From Rhodanobacter sp. A1T4 (GTDB taxonomy: Bacteria > Pseudomonadota > Gammaproteobacteria > Xanthomonadales > Rhodanobacteraceae): DNA of 64,000 nucleotides. Position numbers and translations under genes: made by a program. Positions 37,400-46,644 of the stretch are shown here, piece by piece. Every line of letters starts with the position of its first letter. Positions within the stretch are counted from its first letter, which is position 1. The stretch is from positions 186,001 through 250,000 of the forward strand of contig NZ_JACHCP010000009.1 of NCBI RefSeq assembly GCF_014207185.1, written 5' to 3'. Under the pieces are notes generated by a model. The model saw only the letters and a list, made by a program, of their open reading frames with translations, was not told where the DNA came from and made no database searches.

Positions 37400-38404
37400 T
37401 CAGCGGCGGCTGAGCTGGATGTCGCCACTGACCTTATCGACACGGGCGCGAATCGGAAACGTGCTTTGCAGCGCGCGAACCAGCGATGCGGTTTGCCCAA
37501 TGCGGAAGTCACCGCTGATGGGCAGATTCTCCAGCGATGGGTCGGTGATGACCAGATGGCCTGGACCATGGCTGTTGACCTGGGCAACCGCTTCGCCAAG
37601 CGGCGTCTCGCGGAACACCAGCTTCCCCTGCGTCCAGCCGATGGCGACCTCGGGGGCAATACGACGCTGGTGCCAGACGCCGCTGCCAGCGACGAGCCGA
37701 TCGCCATGCGTAAGGGTGGCCGACTGATCTTGCCGCGTCACCTGCACGATGCCTTCCACCACAGTGATGTCGGTTTGCGAACCGGCGAGGTTAACGTCGA
37801 AGCGCGTGCCGATATCCTGAATAATGTTGCCTGCGGCATGGACGATGAAGGGCCGTTGCGGCTCATGGGCTACCTCGAAGACGGCCTCACCTTTGGTCAG
37901 TTGCACGGTGCGAGCATGCTGGCCGATGGTCACATCAAGCATGGTGTCCACATTCAAGGTAACGCTGGAACCATCCAGCAAAGCGACCTGACGGATTTCC
38001 CCATGCGCCGTCGCGTAGTGACGGGTAACAGCGGTATCTGGCGGGTTGCGCAGCACGCGGTAACCGACCAGAGCTGCGACGAGGAACAAGCATGCCGCGA
38101 TGGCACTGCCCCATGCGAGTCTTCCCCATGCGCATCTCGGGTTGAACCGTGTGCCACCACGTGGAGCAGCAACAGCCTCGCGCCGCCACGTTGCAATTTC
38201 CTGATCGTCGGCCAGAGAGGACAGCCCGACCCATAATCTGCTGGTCTCGGCATACGCCGCGGCATGCGCGGGATCTGCAGCCTGCCATGCGTCAAATTCC
38301 TGGCGATCCGTCATGGAACAGTTCTGCGCGCGAAGCCGTACAAACCAGCGCTCAGCCTGGTCGAAAATCGACTCGATGTCTTCGATGTCTTCTTCGCGTT
38401 GCAT
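37400..38404 (-). CDS. FecR-family anti-sigma factor
   Basis: This is the inner-membrane regulator of the sigma factor next to it, 334 residues. The cytoplasmic N-terminal DUF4880 part (AERWFVRLRAQNCS ... FDAWQAADPAHAAAYAE) is followed by a membrane helix at about 93-115 and a periplasmic FecR domain (HYATAHGEIRQVALLDGSS, VHAAGNIIQDIGTRFDV) plus an STN-like C-terminus that contacts the receptor. ATG at 38404 starts 2 bases behind the sigma factor stop. Confidence 0.92.
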   Translation of the reverse strand: MQREEDIEDIESIFDQAERWFVRLRAQNCSMTDRQEFDAWQAADPAHAAAYAETSRLWVGLSSLADDQEIATWRREAVAAPRGGTRFNPRCAWGRLAWGSAIAACLFLVAALVGYRVLRNPPDTAVTRHYATAHGEIRQVALLDGSSVTLNVDTMLDVTIGQHARTVQLTKGEAVFEVAHEPQRPFIVHAAGNIIQDIGTRFDVNLAGSQTDITVVEGIVQVTRQDQSATLTHGDRLVAGSGVWHQRRIAPEVAIGWTQGKLVFRETPLGEAVAQVNSHGPGHLVITDPSLENLPISGDFRIGQTASLVRALQSTFPIRARVDKVSGDIQLSRR

Positions 38405-38406
38405 GA

Positions 38407-38991
38407 CTACTTGAACGTTCTTCCGCGATTTTCCCCTAGTGCGCAACGACATACAGCCAGCGCGTGGGCAATATGATTCTCGACTGTCCGCTCGGAAATG
38501 CTGAGTTGTCGAGCAATCTCACGATAGCTCAAATTCTCGAACCGATGCAGCAGGAAAACCTGGCGACAACGCGATGGCAAGCGACGAATCGCTTCCTTGA
38601 TGCATGCCAGATTCTGCTGATCGGAGAGAATGCGGTCAGGCTGCGGCTCGGACGACGCCATCTGCGCATCGTCTATGCTGCAATGGCGATCCAGCTGCTT
38701 CGTGCGCGTCTGGCGACAATGGTCGGCCACGACACTGGCAGCGACCCGGAAAAACAACGCGCGCACCTCGCCGGCGTCGCTGCGCTGGCGATAGCGCAAC
38801 ATGCGCAGAAGCGTTTCCTGGACCGCATCGTCGGCCACATTCCGGTCGTGCAACTGTCGTCGCATGTAGCGACGCAGACCAGGCTCCAACTCTCGAAGCA
38901 GCCCGGCAAAGCATTCCTCGTCAGCCCCACACGCCTGGTCGGAAGCAACAGCTTCGGGTCGGTATCGGATACGGGTGGAGCCGATAAGCAT
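38407..38991 (-). CDS. ECF sigma-70 factor, FecI type
   Basis: This alternative sigma factor probably drives the downstream receptor operon when released by the FecR-like protein. Region 2 reads RRYMRRQLHDRNVADDAVQETLLRMLRY and region 4 is the helix-turn-helix LSYREIARQLSISERTVENH; shorter motifs in it are DDAVQET and SERTVENH. The start is uncertain: ATG at 38991, 39003 and 39036 are all in frame and none has a strong ribosome binding site; I give the shortest, 194 residues, which fits the family. It overlaps nothing upstream. Confidence 0.86.
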   Translation of the reverse strand: MLIGSTRIRYRPEAVASDQACGADEECFAGLLRELEPGLRRYMRRQLHDRNVADDAVQETLLRMLRYRQRSDAGEVRALFFRVAASVVADHCRQTRTKQLDRHCSIDDAQMASSEPQPDRILSDQQNLACIKEAIRRLPSRCRQVFLLHRFENLSYREIARQLSISERTVENHIAHALAVCRCALGENRGRTFK

Positions 38992-39295
38992 GGACGCTCG
39001 CATGAGGATCGCGGATTGGCTGGGACGATCCCGCATGACGGCAGCCACTCGTGAAACATGGTCGCCTGACAAGCCCCAACCGATCATCCTTAATCTAATT
39101 AATGCCCGATTCTGTCGTCGAGTACATCTGCACCGCACCAAAGCGCGCCGGAAATCTGAACGTGCGCACGCGGAAGCCGCCGGGTCGTATCCGACCATGC
39201 CGGCCAGACTGACAACGGGGCCCCGTTGCCGGATGGCCTCTTCGTGGTCGGTCGCAACGATGCGGACTCGGCATCGATGCAAGCCACACGCGAAC
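38992..39295. other. Intergenic region ahead of the sigma factor gene
   Basis: This 304-base gap lies between the ECF sigma factor and the DUF455 gene. The sigma factor frame is open through most of it on the minus strand, but the sequence is Arg/Cys-rich and not domain-like. It probably contains the promoter of the signalling set; I cannot point to a convincing box. Confidence 0.4.
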
Positions 39296-40105
39296 TCAGG
39301 CAAGCAACGCCATCGAAGCCAGTCGGTCCAGTTCTTCCTCGACAAACCCCGCCTCGATCCGCGCTGGCCGATTGAACGGGCCGCGAAGGCTCACGCCCAT
39401 GTACTCGTGCAGCAATTCGAAGAAGGTATCGACCGGATCGAGTCCGTCGCGTTCGCAACAGTGGCGATACCAACGGGTGCCTGCGGCGACGTGGGCCACT
39501 TCTTCGCGCAGGATCACTTCGAGTATCGCCACTGTGCGCGTATCACCAAGATGGCGCAGCCGTTCGATCATACCGGGCGTGACATCCAGCCCGCGCGCTT
39601 CCAACACGCGCGGCACCAGCGCCATGCGAGCGGTGTCGTGATCGGCGGTTTTCTCGGCCATTGCCCACAGGCCATCGTGTGCATCGAAATCACCGTAGAC
39701 GTGACCCATCTCGGTGAGGCGAGCAGAGAGCATGGCGAAGTGCCGCGCCTCGTCGTTCGCGCAGCTGGCCCAGTCACGGTAGTACTCGTCAGGCTTGCCG
39801 CGAAAGCGGTAGACCGCATCCCATGCCAGATTGATGGCGTTGAATTCGATATGCGCCACGGCATGCACCAGCGCCGCACGCCCCTCGGTGCTGCCGAGTC
39901 CACGTTGCGGCACCTGTCGTGCATTGACCAGCATCGGTTTAGCCGGGCGGCCGGGCGCACCGATGGGTTCCGGCGGCGGTGATGATGGCTCGGCGTGCAG
40001 CTCACCTGCCAGAAGCGACTCCCAGGTTTCACGCGTCAGCCGGAGCTTTTCGGCCGGATCGGACGCATCGAGGCAACGCTTGGCGGCGGCATGAAGATCG
40101 GTCAT
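39296..40105 (-). CDS. DUF455 ferritin-like protein
   Basis: This 269-residue protein of the DUF455 family has a ferritin-like four-helix fold with probable di-iron ligands: HAVAHIEFNAI, CANDEARHF and LREEVAHVAAG. Its biochemical role is not known. The N-terminus has a Pro-rich stretch (SSPPPEPIGAPGRPAKP). It follows purF by 49 bases and may share its transcript. Confidence 0.88.
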   Translation of the reverse strand: MTDLHAAAKRCLDASDPAEKLRLTRETWESLLAGELHAEPSSPPPEPIGAPGRPAKPMLVNARQVPQRGLGSTEGRAALVHAVAHIEFNAINLAWDAVYRFRGKPDEYYRDWASCANDEARHFAMLSARLTEMGHVYGDFDAHDGLWAMAEKTADHDTARMALVPRVLEARGLDVTPGMIERLRHLGDTRTVAILEVILREEVAHVAAGTRWYRHCCERDGLDPVDTFFELLHEYMGVSLRGPFNRPARIEAGFVEEELDRLASMALLA

Positions 40106-40154
40106 GGAGTTTCGCTAGCAGTCGCCTCATTCCTCCCCCTAAGAGGAAGCAGAA

Positions 40155-41630
40155 TCAGGCGATGCGGCGAGCAGCCTTGGCGTCGTCCGAGCGCAGCATC
40201 TGAATCTGCTCCAGATAGCGATCGTCCAAACCGGTGACGTATTCGCCGGAGAAACAGGAGGTATCGAAGTGCTGGAGTTCTTCGTTGCCGTCCTGCACCG
40301 CCCAGATCAGATCCTCGAGACTCTGGTAGATCAGCCAGTCAGCACCGAGCGTCGCCTCCACTTCTTTCTCGGTACGGCCAGCAGCGACCAACTCGGAGAC
40401 GGATGGCATGTCGATGCCATACACGTTGGGATAGCGCACCGGCGGCGCGGCCGAGGCGAAGTAGACGTTCTTGGCACCGGCGTCGCGGGCCATCTGGATG
40501 ATCTGTTTGGAGGTAGTGCCGCGCACGATCGAGTCGTCGACCAGCAGCACGTTCTTCTTGCGGAACTCCAGATCGATCGCGTTGAGCTTGCGGCGCACCG
40601 ATTTCACCCGCTCACCCTGCCCCGGCATGATGAAGGTGCGGCCGATGTAGCGGTTCTTGACGAAGCCCTCGCGGAACGGCACGCCCAATGCGCCAGCCAG
40701 TGCGCTGGCGGCAGTACGCGCGGTATCGGGGATCGGGATCACCGCGTCGATGCCATGATCGGGCCGCTCGCGCATGATCTTTTCGGCCAGCTTCTCGCCC
40801 ATGCGCAGCCGCGCCTTGTAGACCGACACGTCTTCGATCATCGAATCGGGGCGGGCCAGATAGACGTACTCGAAAATGCACGGCGCGTGCACGGCACCTT
40901 CGGAGCAGCGGCGCGAATAAAGCTGACCAGCGTCGGTGATGATGATCGCCTCGCCCGGCAGGATGTCGCGAACGCGTTTGAAGCCCAGCACGTCGAACGC
41001 TACCGATTCGGAAGCCACCGCGTACTCGGTGCCTACCGCGGTCACACGCTCGCCCAGCACCAGCGGACGGATGCCGTGCGGGTCACGAAACGCCACCAGT
41101 CCGTAGCCCAGTACCAGCGCCACGCAGGCATAACCGCCGCTGGCGCGCGCGTGCACGCCGGCAACCGCCTTGAAGATGTGATCCGGCGTCAACTGCATCC
41201 GGTCCTGGATCTGCAGTTCGTGCGCCAGCACGTTCAGCAGCACTTCGGAATCCGAGTCGGTGTTGATGTGCCGGCGATCGTCTTCGAACATTTCGCGGCG
41301 TAGCGATTCGGTGTTGACCAGATTGCCGTTGTGCACGAAAGCAATGCCGTACGGTGAGTTGACGTAGAACGGCTGCGCCTCGGCCGAACCTTCGGAGCCG
41401 GCGGTCGGATAACGACAGTGGCCGATACCGATGCGGCCCCGCAGCTCGCTCATCGATGCCTGGCCGAACACATCGCGTACCAGCCCGTTGCCCTTGTGCA
41501 ATCGCAAACGCGCGCCGTCCACGGTGGCGATGCCCGCCGCATCCTGACCGCGATGCTGCAGCACGGTCAGCCCGTCATACAGGGCCGACGCGACTTCGGT
41601 GGTACCGACAATACCGATGATTCCGCACAT
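40155..41630 (-). CDS. purF: Amidophosphoribosyltransferase
   Basis: This is the first committed enzyme of purine synthesis, which turns PRPP and glutamine into phosphoribosylamine (491 residues). The glutaminase nucleophile is C2 (MCGIIGIVG), and the PRPP loop is [15 protein letters not shown] near residue 366. It begins 14 bases behind cvpA, the conserved cvpA-purF pair. Confidence 0.97.
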   Translation of the reverse strand: MCGIIGIVGTTEVASALYDGLTVLQHRGQDAAGIATVDGARLRLHKGNGLVRDVFGQASMSELRGRIGIGHCRYPTAGSEGSAEAQPFYVNSPYGIAFVHNGNLVNTESLRREMFEDDRRHINTDSDSEVLLNVLAHELQIQDRMQLTPDHIFKAVAGVHARASGGYACVALVLGYGLVAFRDPHGIRPLVLGERVTAVGTEYAVASESVAFDVLGFKRVRDILPGEAIIITDAGQLYSRRCSEGAVHAPCIFEYVYLARPDSMIEDVSVYKARLRMGEKLAEKIMRERPDHGIDAVIPIPDTARTAASALAGALGVPFREGFVKNRYIGRTFIMPGQGERVKSVRRKLNAIDLEFRKKNVLLVDDSIVRGTTSKQIIQMARDAGAKNVYFASAAPPVRYPNVYGIDMPSVSELVAAGRTEKEVEATLGADWLIYQSLEDLIWAVQDGNEELQHFDTSCFSGEYVTGLDDRYLEQIQMLRSDDAKAARRIA

Positions 41631-41644
41631 GGTCGTAGCCTGCT

Positions 41645-42310
41645 TCAGTTATTCGTAGAGGGTGTGGCCACGCTCGTCGCGGGGGCCGGTAACGCTGTGC
41701 GTGATGCCGCAGGTGCAAACGGCGAGCCGAACATGGGGACGTGCGGCAGTGTAGACAAGTTGGGCATATGGTTAAGCATGTCCGACGGATGGATCTTCTC
41801 GAGCAGGGCCTCTGGATGAACCTGATTGCGCAGGTTGGCCGGTATGCTTGTTGGAACCTCCTGCCCCAGCCAGGACGCCAGGCCCTGAAACTGCGGTGCC
41901 AGCGTCGATTCACGCCACCACGATTCCTTCGTGAAACCGGTAAGACCGACCAGAAACACCAACACCGCCACGATCAGCACACCGCGCACAAAGCCGAATA
42001 CCGTGCCAAACATGCGGTCGACGCCCGACAAGCCGCTGCTCCAGATCAACCGCCTGATCGTGAAACGTATGACCGCTCCCAGTATCAGCACCAGAACAAA
42101 GCAGATGCCGTAACTGACGAAAGTTCGCAACGGCACCGACGTAATCGCATGCGCCAGCTGCGCGGATACAATCGGGCCGAACGCCCACGTCGCCCAGAAC
42201 GCAACCACCCAGATCACCAACGACAGCACTTCGGCAACCAATCCACGGAACAGACCGATCAGAACCGATAGGGCCAGTACGCCAAGAATGATGCAGTCAG
42301 TCCAGTTCAT
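41645..42310 (-). CDS. cvpA: CvpA family membrane protein
   Basis: The 221-residue inner-membrane protein has four helices in the first 125 residues and the motif [20 protein letters not shown]; the loop [20 protein letters not shown] is characteristic. In E. coli it is linked to colicin V export and envelope integrity. It is followed by purF. The C-terminal 90 residues are Pro/Ser-rich and variable. Confidence 0.93.
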   Translation of the reverse strand: MNWTDCIILGVLALSVLIGLFRGLVAEVLSLVIWVVAFWATWAFGPIVSAQLAHAITSVPLRTFVSYGICFVLVLILGAVIRFTIRRLIWSSGLSGVDRMFGTVFGFVRGVLIVAVLVFLVGLTGFTKESWWRESTLAPQFQGLASWLGQEVPTSIPANLRNQVHPEALLEKIHPSDMLNHMPNLSTLPHVPMFGSPFAPAASRTALPAPATSVATPSTNN

Positions 42311-42392
42311 CCGTTCACCCGCGCTGCTGACGCATTATTTGAATAGCACGACCTGACCGACACCGTGACACGTGCAGTTGTGACACACGTAA

Positions 42393-43424
42393 TCAGGGCA
42401 CCGGAACGATATTGCCGGCAACACCCAGCTTGGCCTTGATCTGATCGCGAATACGCTCCGCATCGGCACGTTGCGTCTGCGGACCGGCGCGGACGCGCCA
42501 GAGCTGCTTGCCGCCAGCCTGCACCGAATCCACGAAACCGTCGAAGCCGGCACCGCGCAATTTATCGCGCAACGCATTGGCATCACCTTGATTGCTCATC
42601 GCCGCCAGCTGCACGGCAAAACCGCCGGCCCTGGATTTGGTCGCCGCAGGAGTAGCTGCCGTAGCGGGAGCTGCAGACACCAGCGTCGAAGCACTCTCTT
42701 CACTAGCGTCCTGCTGCAGCCGCGCGGGCACACCGGGAATCGACTGGGTGATCTTCAGCCGCGCCGCTTCGGCGGCGGTGCGCGTTTCGAAGGGCCCAGC
42801 GACCACAACCGTACGCGGCTGACCGCCCTGGGTAATGGGATGGCTACTCACCGGATAACCCAGCGCCTGCACGTGTCGCTGCAAACTGGCAGCACCCGCT
42901 GCACTGGCATACGCACTGAGGTTGACCTTGTAGCTGCCGTGACCGCTTGCCGGCGCAGCATCGATCGCCGGCATCACTGCGGATGCCTTTGGCGTTCTCT
43001 GTGCGGCGCTGATCGCGGCAGATGGCTTTGCTGCCGGAACCTTGTTCTGCATCGGGATGACCGGTTCGGCCGAGGTCGCACCCGAACCGGTGGTAACCGT
43101 CGTCACTGCAGGCTTTTTGCCCGCTTGCGGATCGGTTTCCACATCACGCGGACGGTTCGAACCGATATCGACCGTGGCCAGCTGGCCACTCGTTCCCGGC
43201 ATCACCATCGCGGCATTCGGCTGTGCTGAAGACGCCGCACCGACGGCAGCATCCGGATTCAGGCTCATCGTCTTGGTTTGCAGATCGCGATCGGGTGCTG
43301 GCGGGATCGCCAGACTCACGGTCTGGTCACCGCCTGGTGCCGGTGGCTTGCTCGAAAAAAACATCGGCACAAACAGAACCAGCAGTGCTAGCAGGACGGC
43401 GGCACCCAGCAGGCGTGTTTTCAA
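42393..43424 (-). CDS. dedD: SPOR-domain cell-division protein, DedD-like
   Basis: This single-pass inner-membrane protein (about 343 residues) binds stripped septal peptidoglycan through SPOR domains. The membrane helix is RLLGAAVLLALLVLFVPMFF; after a Pro/Ala-rich linker there are two SPOR-like repeats (about 165-235 and 265-340, the latter GGFAVQLAAMSNQGDANALR). I chose TTG at 43424 because GGAG lies 7 bases upstream; another TTG at 43445 has none. The order folC-dedD-cvpA-purF is conserved in gammaproteobacteria. Confidence 0.86.
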   Translation of the reverse strand: MKTRLLGAAVLLALLVLFVPMFFSSKPPAPGGDQTVSLAIPPAPDRDLQTKTMSLNPDAAVGAASSAQPNAAMVMPGTSGQLATVDIGSNRPRDVETDPQAGKKPAVTTVTTGSGATSAEPVIPMQNKVPAAKPSAAISAAQRTPKASAVMPAIDAAPASGHGSYKVNLSAYASAAGAASLQRHVQALGYPVSSHPITQGGQPRTVVVAGPFETRTAAEAARLKITQSIPGVPARLQQDASEESASTLVSAAPATAATPAATKSRAGGFAVQLAAMSNQGDANALRDKLRGAGFDGFVDSVQAGGKQLWRVRAGPQTQRADAERIRDQIKAKLGVAGNIVPVP

Positions 43425-43494
43425 GACTTGGCTCCAAAGCGGCAAACGCGGTACGTAACGCGGTGATTATACCTGCCTGCGTCCCCCACCACGC

Positions 43495-44823
43495 TCAATC
43501 CGGTAACGCCGGTTTATTCGCCGCTTCAGCGATGACAGTGCTGGCCACAAAAAACGAGCCAAACGCGAGGATACGCTCGCCCGAATGAGCGGCAGCGCAG
43601 GCGGCAGCCAATGCGGTTGCCACGTCGGTATGCACATCGAACGACGCCTGCGGCAAGGTTTTACCGAGTCGTTCCGCCAGCCAAGCCGCCGTGAGGCCGC
43701 GCGGCGTGTCGCGATCCAGCCCAGCCAGATGCCAATGATCGATACGCGAACCGAGCGCGGCCATGACGCCGGCCACATCTTTGTCGCTTAGCGCACCATA
43801 CACGGCATACACGCGGCTGCCGGGTTGCGCATCCAGCCATTCGGCCAGCGCACGGGCCGCCTGCGGGTTGTGGCCTACGTCCACGATCACTGCCGGATCG
43901 CCACCGAGCGACTGCAGCCGGGCGGGCACGCGAACGGATCGCAGACCAAGGCTCGCCGCAGCGAACAAATCTTTTGGCGTTATCGATGCATCATCGGCAA
44001 ACAACGCGTGCAGCGCAGCGATAGCGGTCGCCGCATTTGCATACTGCACTGGCGCTGCCAGCGCAGGATCAGGCAACGCCATCGCCAAACCGTCGCGATG
44101 CTGCCAGCGCCAGCCGGGGCCTAGACGCTCCACGGTGAAATCGATTCCCGCGCGCCTTATTTCGGCGCCACTGGCGATCAATGCATCAAGCAATCCGACA
44201 GGTGGATCCAGTTCTCCAACGATGACCGGTCGCCCCGCCCGCGCGATACCTGCTTTCTCGCGACCGATGCTGTCGCGATCCGATCCCAGCCAGTCCATAT
44301 GGTCGAGATCCACCGTCGTCACGACGGATACGTCGGCATCAATGATGTTCACTGCATCCAGCCGACCGCCCAATCCCACTTCAAGAATGGCCACATCCAG
44401 ATCGGCGCGGGCAAACAGATCCAGCGCGGCCAGTGTGCCGAATTCGAAGTAGGTCAACCGGATCTCTTCGTGCGTTCCAGCACCGTTCGGTCCCGCACCA
44501 CGTGCGGCCTCGATGCGCTCGAAGGATGCAACCAGCGATGCATCATCGGCATTGACGCCGTTGATCCGCACGCGCTCGTTGTACTCGGTCAGATGCGGCG
44601 ACGTGAAACTACCGACGTGCAACCCAGCCGCCGTCAGCATCGCTTCCAGCAGCGCCACGGTGGAACCCTTGCCGTTGGTGCCGCCAACCGTGATCACCCT
44701 ACGCGCGGTTGCTGGCGCCCCCATCCTCTCCCACACCGCTCGCACACGATCGAGCCCTAGCTCGATGCTGCGCACGTTGACTTGTTCCTGGTAAGACAAC
44801 CATTCGGCGAGAGTGCGGGTCAT
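43495..44823 (-). CDS. folC: Dihydrofolate synthase / folylpolyglutamate synthase
   Basis: This Mur-ligase-type enzyme adds glutamate to dihydropteroate and folates (442 residues). It shows the ATP-binding VGGTNGKGSTVALLEAML, FTSPHLTEYNERVRING, EVGLGGRLDAVN and HNPQAARALAEWL. The start is ATG at 44823. The 223 bases upstream to the next small gene hold nothing I recognise; accD is not next to it in this window. Confidence 0.95.
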   Translation of the reverse strand: MTRTLAEWLSYQEQVNVRSIELGLDRVRAVWERMGAPATARRVITVGGTNGKGSTVALLEAMLTAAGLHVGSFTSPHLTEYNERVRINGVNADDASLVASFERIEAARGAGPNGAGTHEEIRLTYFEFGTLAALDLFARADLDVAILEVGLGGRLDAVNIIDADVSVVTTVDLDHMDWLGSDRDSIGREKAGIARAGRPVIVGELDPPVGLLDALIASGAEIRRAGIDFTVERLGPGWRWQHRDGLAMALPDPALAAPVQYANAATAIAALHALFADDASITPKDLFAAASLGLRSVRVPARLQSLGGDPAVIVDVGHNPQAARALAEWLDAQPGSRVYAVYGALSDKDVAGVMAALGSRIDHWHLAGLDRDTPRGLTAAWLAERLGKTLPQASFDVHTDVATALAAACAAAHSGERILAFGSFFVASTVIAEAANKPALPD

Positions 44824-45046
44824 GCAAAGACTTCGTGCGGGAGTATTCGACGGCGTTCGCGCTGCAACAGCGCATCGCTGATGGACGAATACGAAGTTTA
44901 AGGCATTCGCTCAACCAAGCGACTGCATTCCGGCCTTTGACAGCACGATATCAATGCGCCGATGCACTAACCCGAAACCCCCACATATCGCCAGCCAGTG
45001 GTCTGCACCAGGATGCTGGCCAGAGCACGCGCCTTATTCGCCACGC

Positions 45047-45241
45047 TCAACCAAACAGATGGATACCGCTGTAGTGCAAGGCCATGTACATGCCAAACGC
45101 GGTCCAGAACACTTTCTTCAGCGCCTTCCCGGCAAGAAATGCAATCAGCAGGCCAAACATCAGCGGCATGTATTTTTCCAATTTGCTGATGGTGTCGATG
45201 ACGCGGCTGTCATTCATGTGGCCGTTATTGAATACGTTCAT
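45047..45241 (-). CDS. Small membrane protein of unknown function
   Basis: This 64-residue protein has a strong ribosome binding site (AGGAGG, 7 bases before ATG 45241), which makes it likely real. After a polar start (MNVFNNGHMNDSRVIDTISK) comes a hydrophobic stretch with two short segments, PLMFGLLIAFLAGKAL and WTAFGMYMALHYSGIHL, so it may be a hairpin in the inner membrane. No family recognised. Confidence 0.6.
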   Translation of the reverse strand: MNVFNNGHMNDSRVIDTISKLEKYMPLMFGLLIAFLAGKALKKVFWTAFGMYMALHYSGIHLFG

Positions 45242-45334
45242 GTGTGTCCTCCTGCAACTCGTCCAGATGAGGGCGATGCCTTTTATAGATGACTGGAAAG
45301 GTCAGCAACTTGCACCTGGCACTTTAGGCCAGGA

Positions 45335-45454
45335 TCAGGCCAGCATGAGCAGACTGGCATGGCACAGAGCAAAGGTGACTGACGCCGTAGCGAGCACCGC
45401 AAATACGATGGCCATGGCTTGATGGAAGATCGAGTAAGCGACGAAAGTTTTCAT
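45335..45454 (-). CDS. Very small membrane peptide of unknown function
   Basis: This is a 39-residue hydrophobic peptide beginning MKTFVAYSIFHQAMAIVFAV and ending ATASVTFALCHASLLMLA, one membrane span. GGAGA lies 7 bases before ATG 45454. It precedes the 64-residue membrane protein in the same direction with 93 bases between. It could be a regulatory or toxin-like peptide; nothing decides this. Confidence 0.5.
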   Translation of the reverse strand: MKTFVAYSIFHQAMAIVFAVLATASVTFALCHASLLMLA

Positions 45455-45764
45455 GGCAGTTCTCCGACACCACCGCGGTGCGTGGAGAGATAATCCATCG
45501 ACTGCCTCAGTCAAAGCAGAGGCAGCCGTCAATCATCGTCAGTGACAATCGTCACCACGTCGTACACCCCGGCGACACGTGGAGTCGTGCAGCATGGCTG
45601 TTCTCCTGCAATACCGAGCTAACGCTATTGCAGCGTTGATATGCCACTTCGTTCGTTGCCCAGCGAGTCCAAGATTCGTGCTTTCCGAACAGGCATGAAA
45701 CTCAGCCTGCTCCCGATATCCGCTTGGCTGGTGCAAACGACTGATCGCGCCAATTGGCCGTCTG
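45455..45764. other. Gap without a clear gene
   Basis: This region lies between a tiny membrane peptide and the terminator of the outer membrane protein. A possible 18-codon reading frame (minus, 45539-45595, MLHDSTCRRGVRRGDDCH) has a good AGGAGA site with wording close to that of the 39-residue peptide. Otherwise I see nothing. Confidence 0.3.
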
Positions 45765-45802
45765 AAAAAGCTACGGCCGCCGATCGGCGGCCGTAGCTTT
45801 TT
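45765..45802 (-). terminator. Strong intrinsic terminator behind the beta-barrel gene
   Basis: This is a perfect inverted repeat: AAAAAGCTACGGCCGCC, then GATC, then its complement ending CTTTTT. It lies 22 bases after the stop of the gene at 45825 and can act in both directions. Confidence 0.9.
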
Positions 45803-45824
45803 CATGATCCGATAATCAGCGGAT

Positions 45825-46430
45825 TCAGAAGCGATATTCAATCGAACTGGAAAACGCTGCCACGTTGACCTTGCTACGAAAGCCGCCGTCGTGACCGTAT
45901 TGCAGGTGATAGTTGTCGTAGTTCACGCCTATGCTTACATTCTTGGTCAGGTCATAACCCACGCCCACGCCACCGTACCAACCATTGTTCCAGCTCTTGT
46001 GGGTAGCCAAAGTATTACCGCTGTCATACCCAAGGTCATCGAGACTGCGATGCGAGCGCAGATAACCAGCATGGCCTGTAAAGAACCAGTTCTGGCCGAA
46101 GTTGTATTTGCCGCTGATGCCGAGGGTGGCCGCGCGCGCATTGACCGAAGTCTTGTAACGAAACCCGCCCGACGAGTTGACGTCTCTGCGTCGACCGAGA
46201 TAGGCGTAGCCGATTTCCGGCCCGAAAATGCCATTCCAGCGCCAGCCGAAGCGCAGGTTCTGGAATACGCTGTCGGCATGCTTGGCATCGGCGCGATATT
46301 GGCTCTGACCGAAGCTTCCAGCCACATAGAAGTTGTCCAGTGGATTGCTATCCGCAGCGCAAACTGCATGGCTCAGCAAGGAAGATGCAACCACCGCAGC
46401 CAATGCGGCAGAAAGAACGAACTTGTTCAT
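45825..46430 (-). CDS. Outer membrane beta-barrel protein
   Basis: This 201-residue exported protein has a signal peptide (cleavage near AVCAADS) and an 8-strand barrel pattern of the OmpA/OmpX-like type: FYVAGSFGQSQYRAD, LRFGWRWNGIFGPEIGYAYLG, GYDLTKNVSIGVNYDNYHL and C-terminal SSSIEYRF ending in Phe, as needed for barrel insertion. Specific role unknown. ATG at 46430 has AAGGGG 5 bases upstream. A strong terminator follows. Confidence 0.84.
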   Translation of the reverse strand: MNKFVLSAALAAVVASSLLSHAVCAADSNPLDNFYVAGSFGQSQYRADAKHADSVFQNLRFGWRWNGIFGPEIGYAYLGRRRDVNSSGGFRYKTSVNARAATLGISGKYNFGQNWFFTGHAGYLRSHRSLDDLGYDSGNTLATHKSWNNGWYGGVGVGYDLTKNVSIGVNYDNYHLQYGHDGGFRSKVNVAAFSSSIEYRF

Positions 46431-46644
46431 GAAACCCCTTTTATTTTGTAGTAGATCCAGATCAGAAAAATTCACTGCTAACCGTATGGTCTACGCAGTG
46501 CCATGCTCATGCTCAGGTTGTCTTGCGGCGAACTTTCATGGCACGTCTGCAGTGTACGTGCAGCGCTAGATTACGCAGGCAATACTACTCACCAGACTAA
46601 CTCAATCTGCACGACAGCCATCAAAGCCGCCGAGAATTAAGCTT

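Noticed and set aside
33000..39295. A copy of the tRNA-Pro 3' end that would mark an integrated element
   Set aside because: I found only a chance ttcgaatc at about 33015 and no longer match, and there is no integrase.
45539..45841. A 100-codon minus-strand frame
   Set aside because: It runs through a perfect terminator hairpin and the end of another gene, and shows no protein character.
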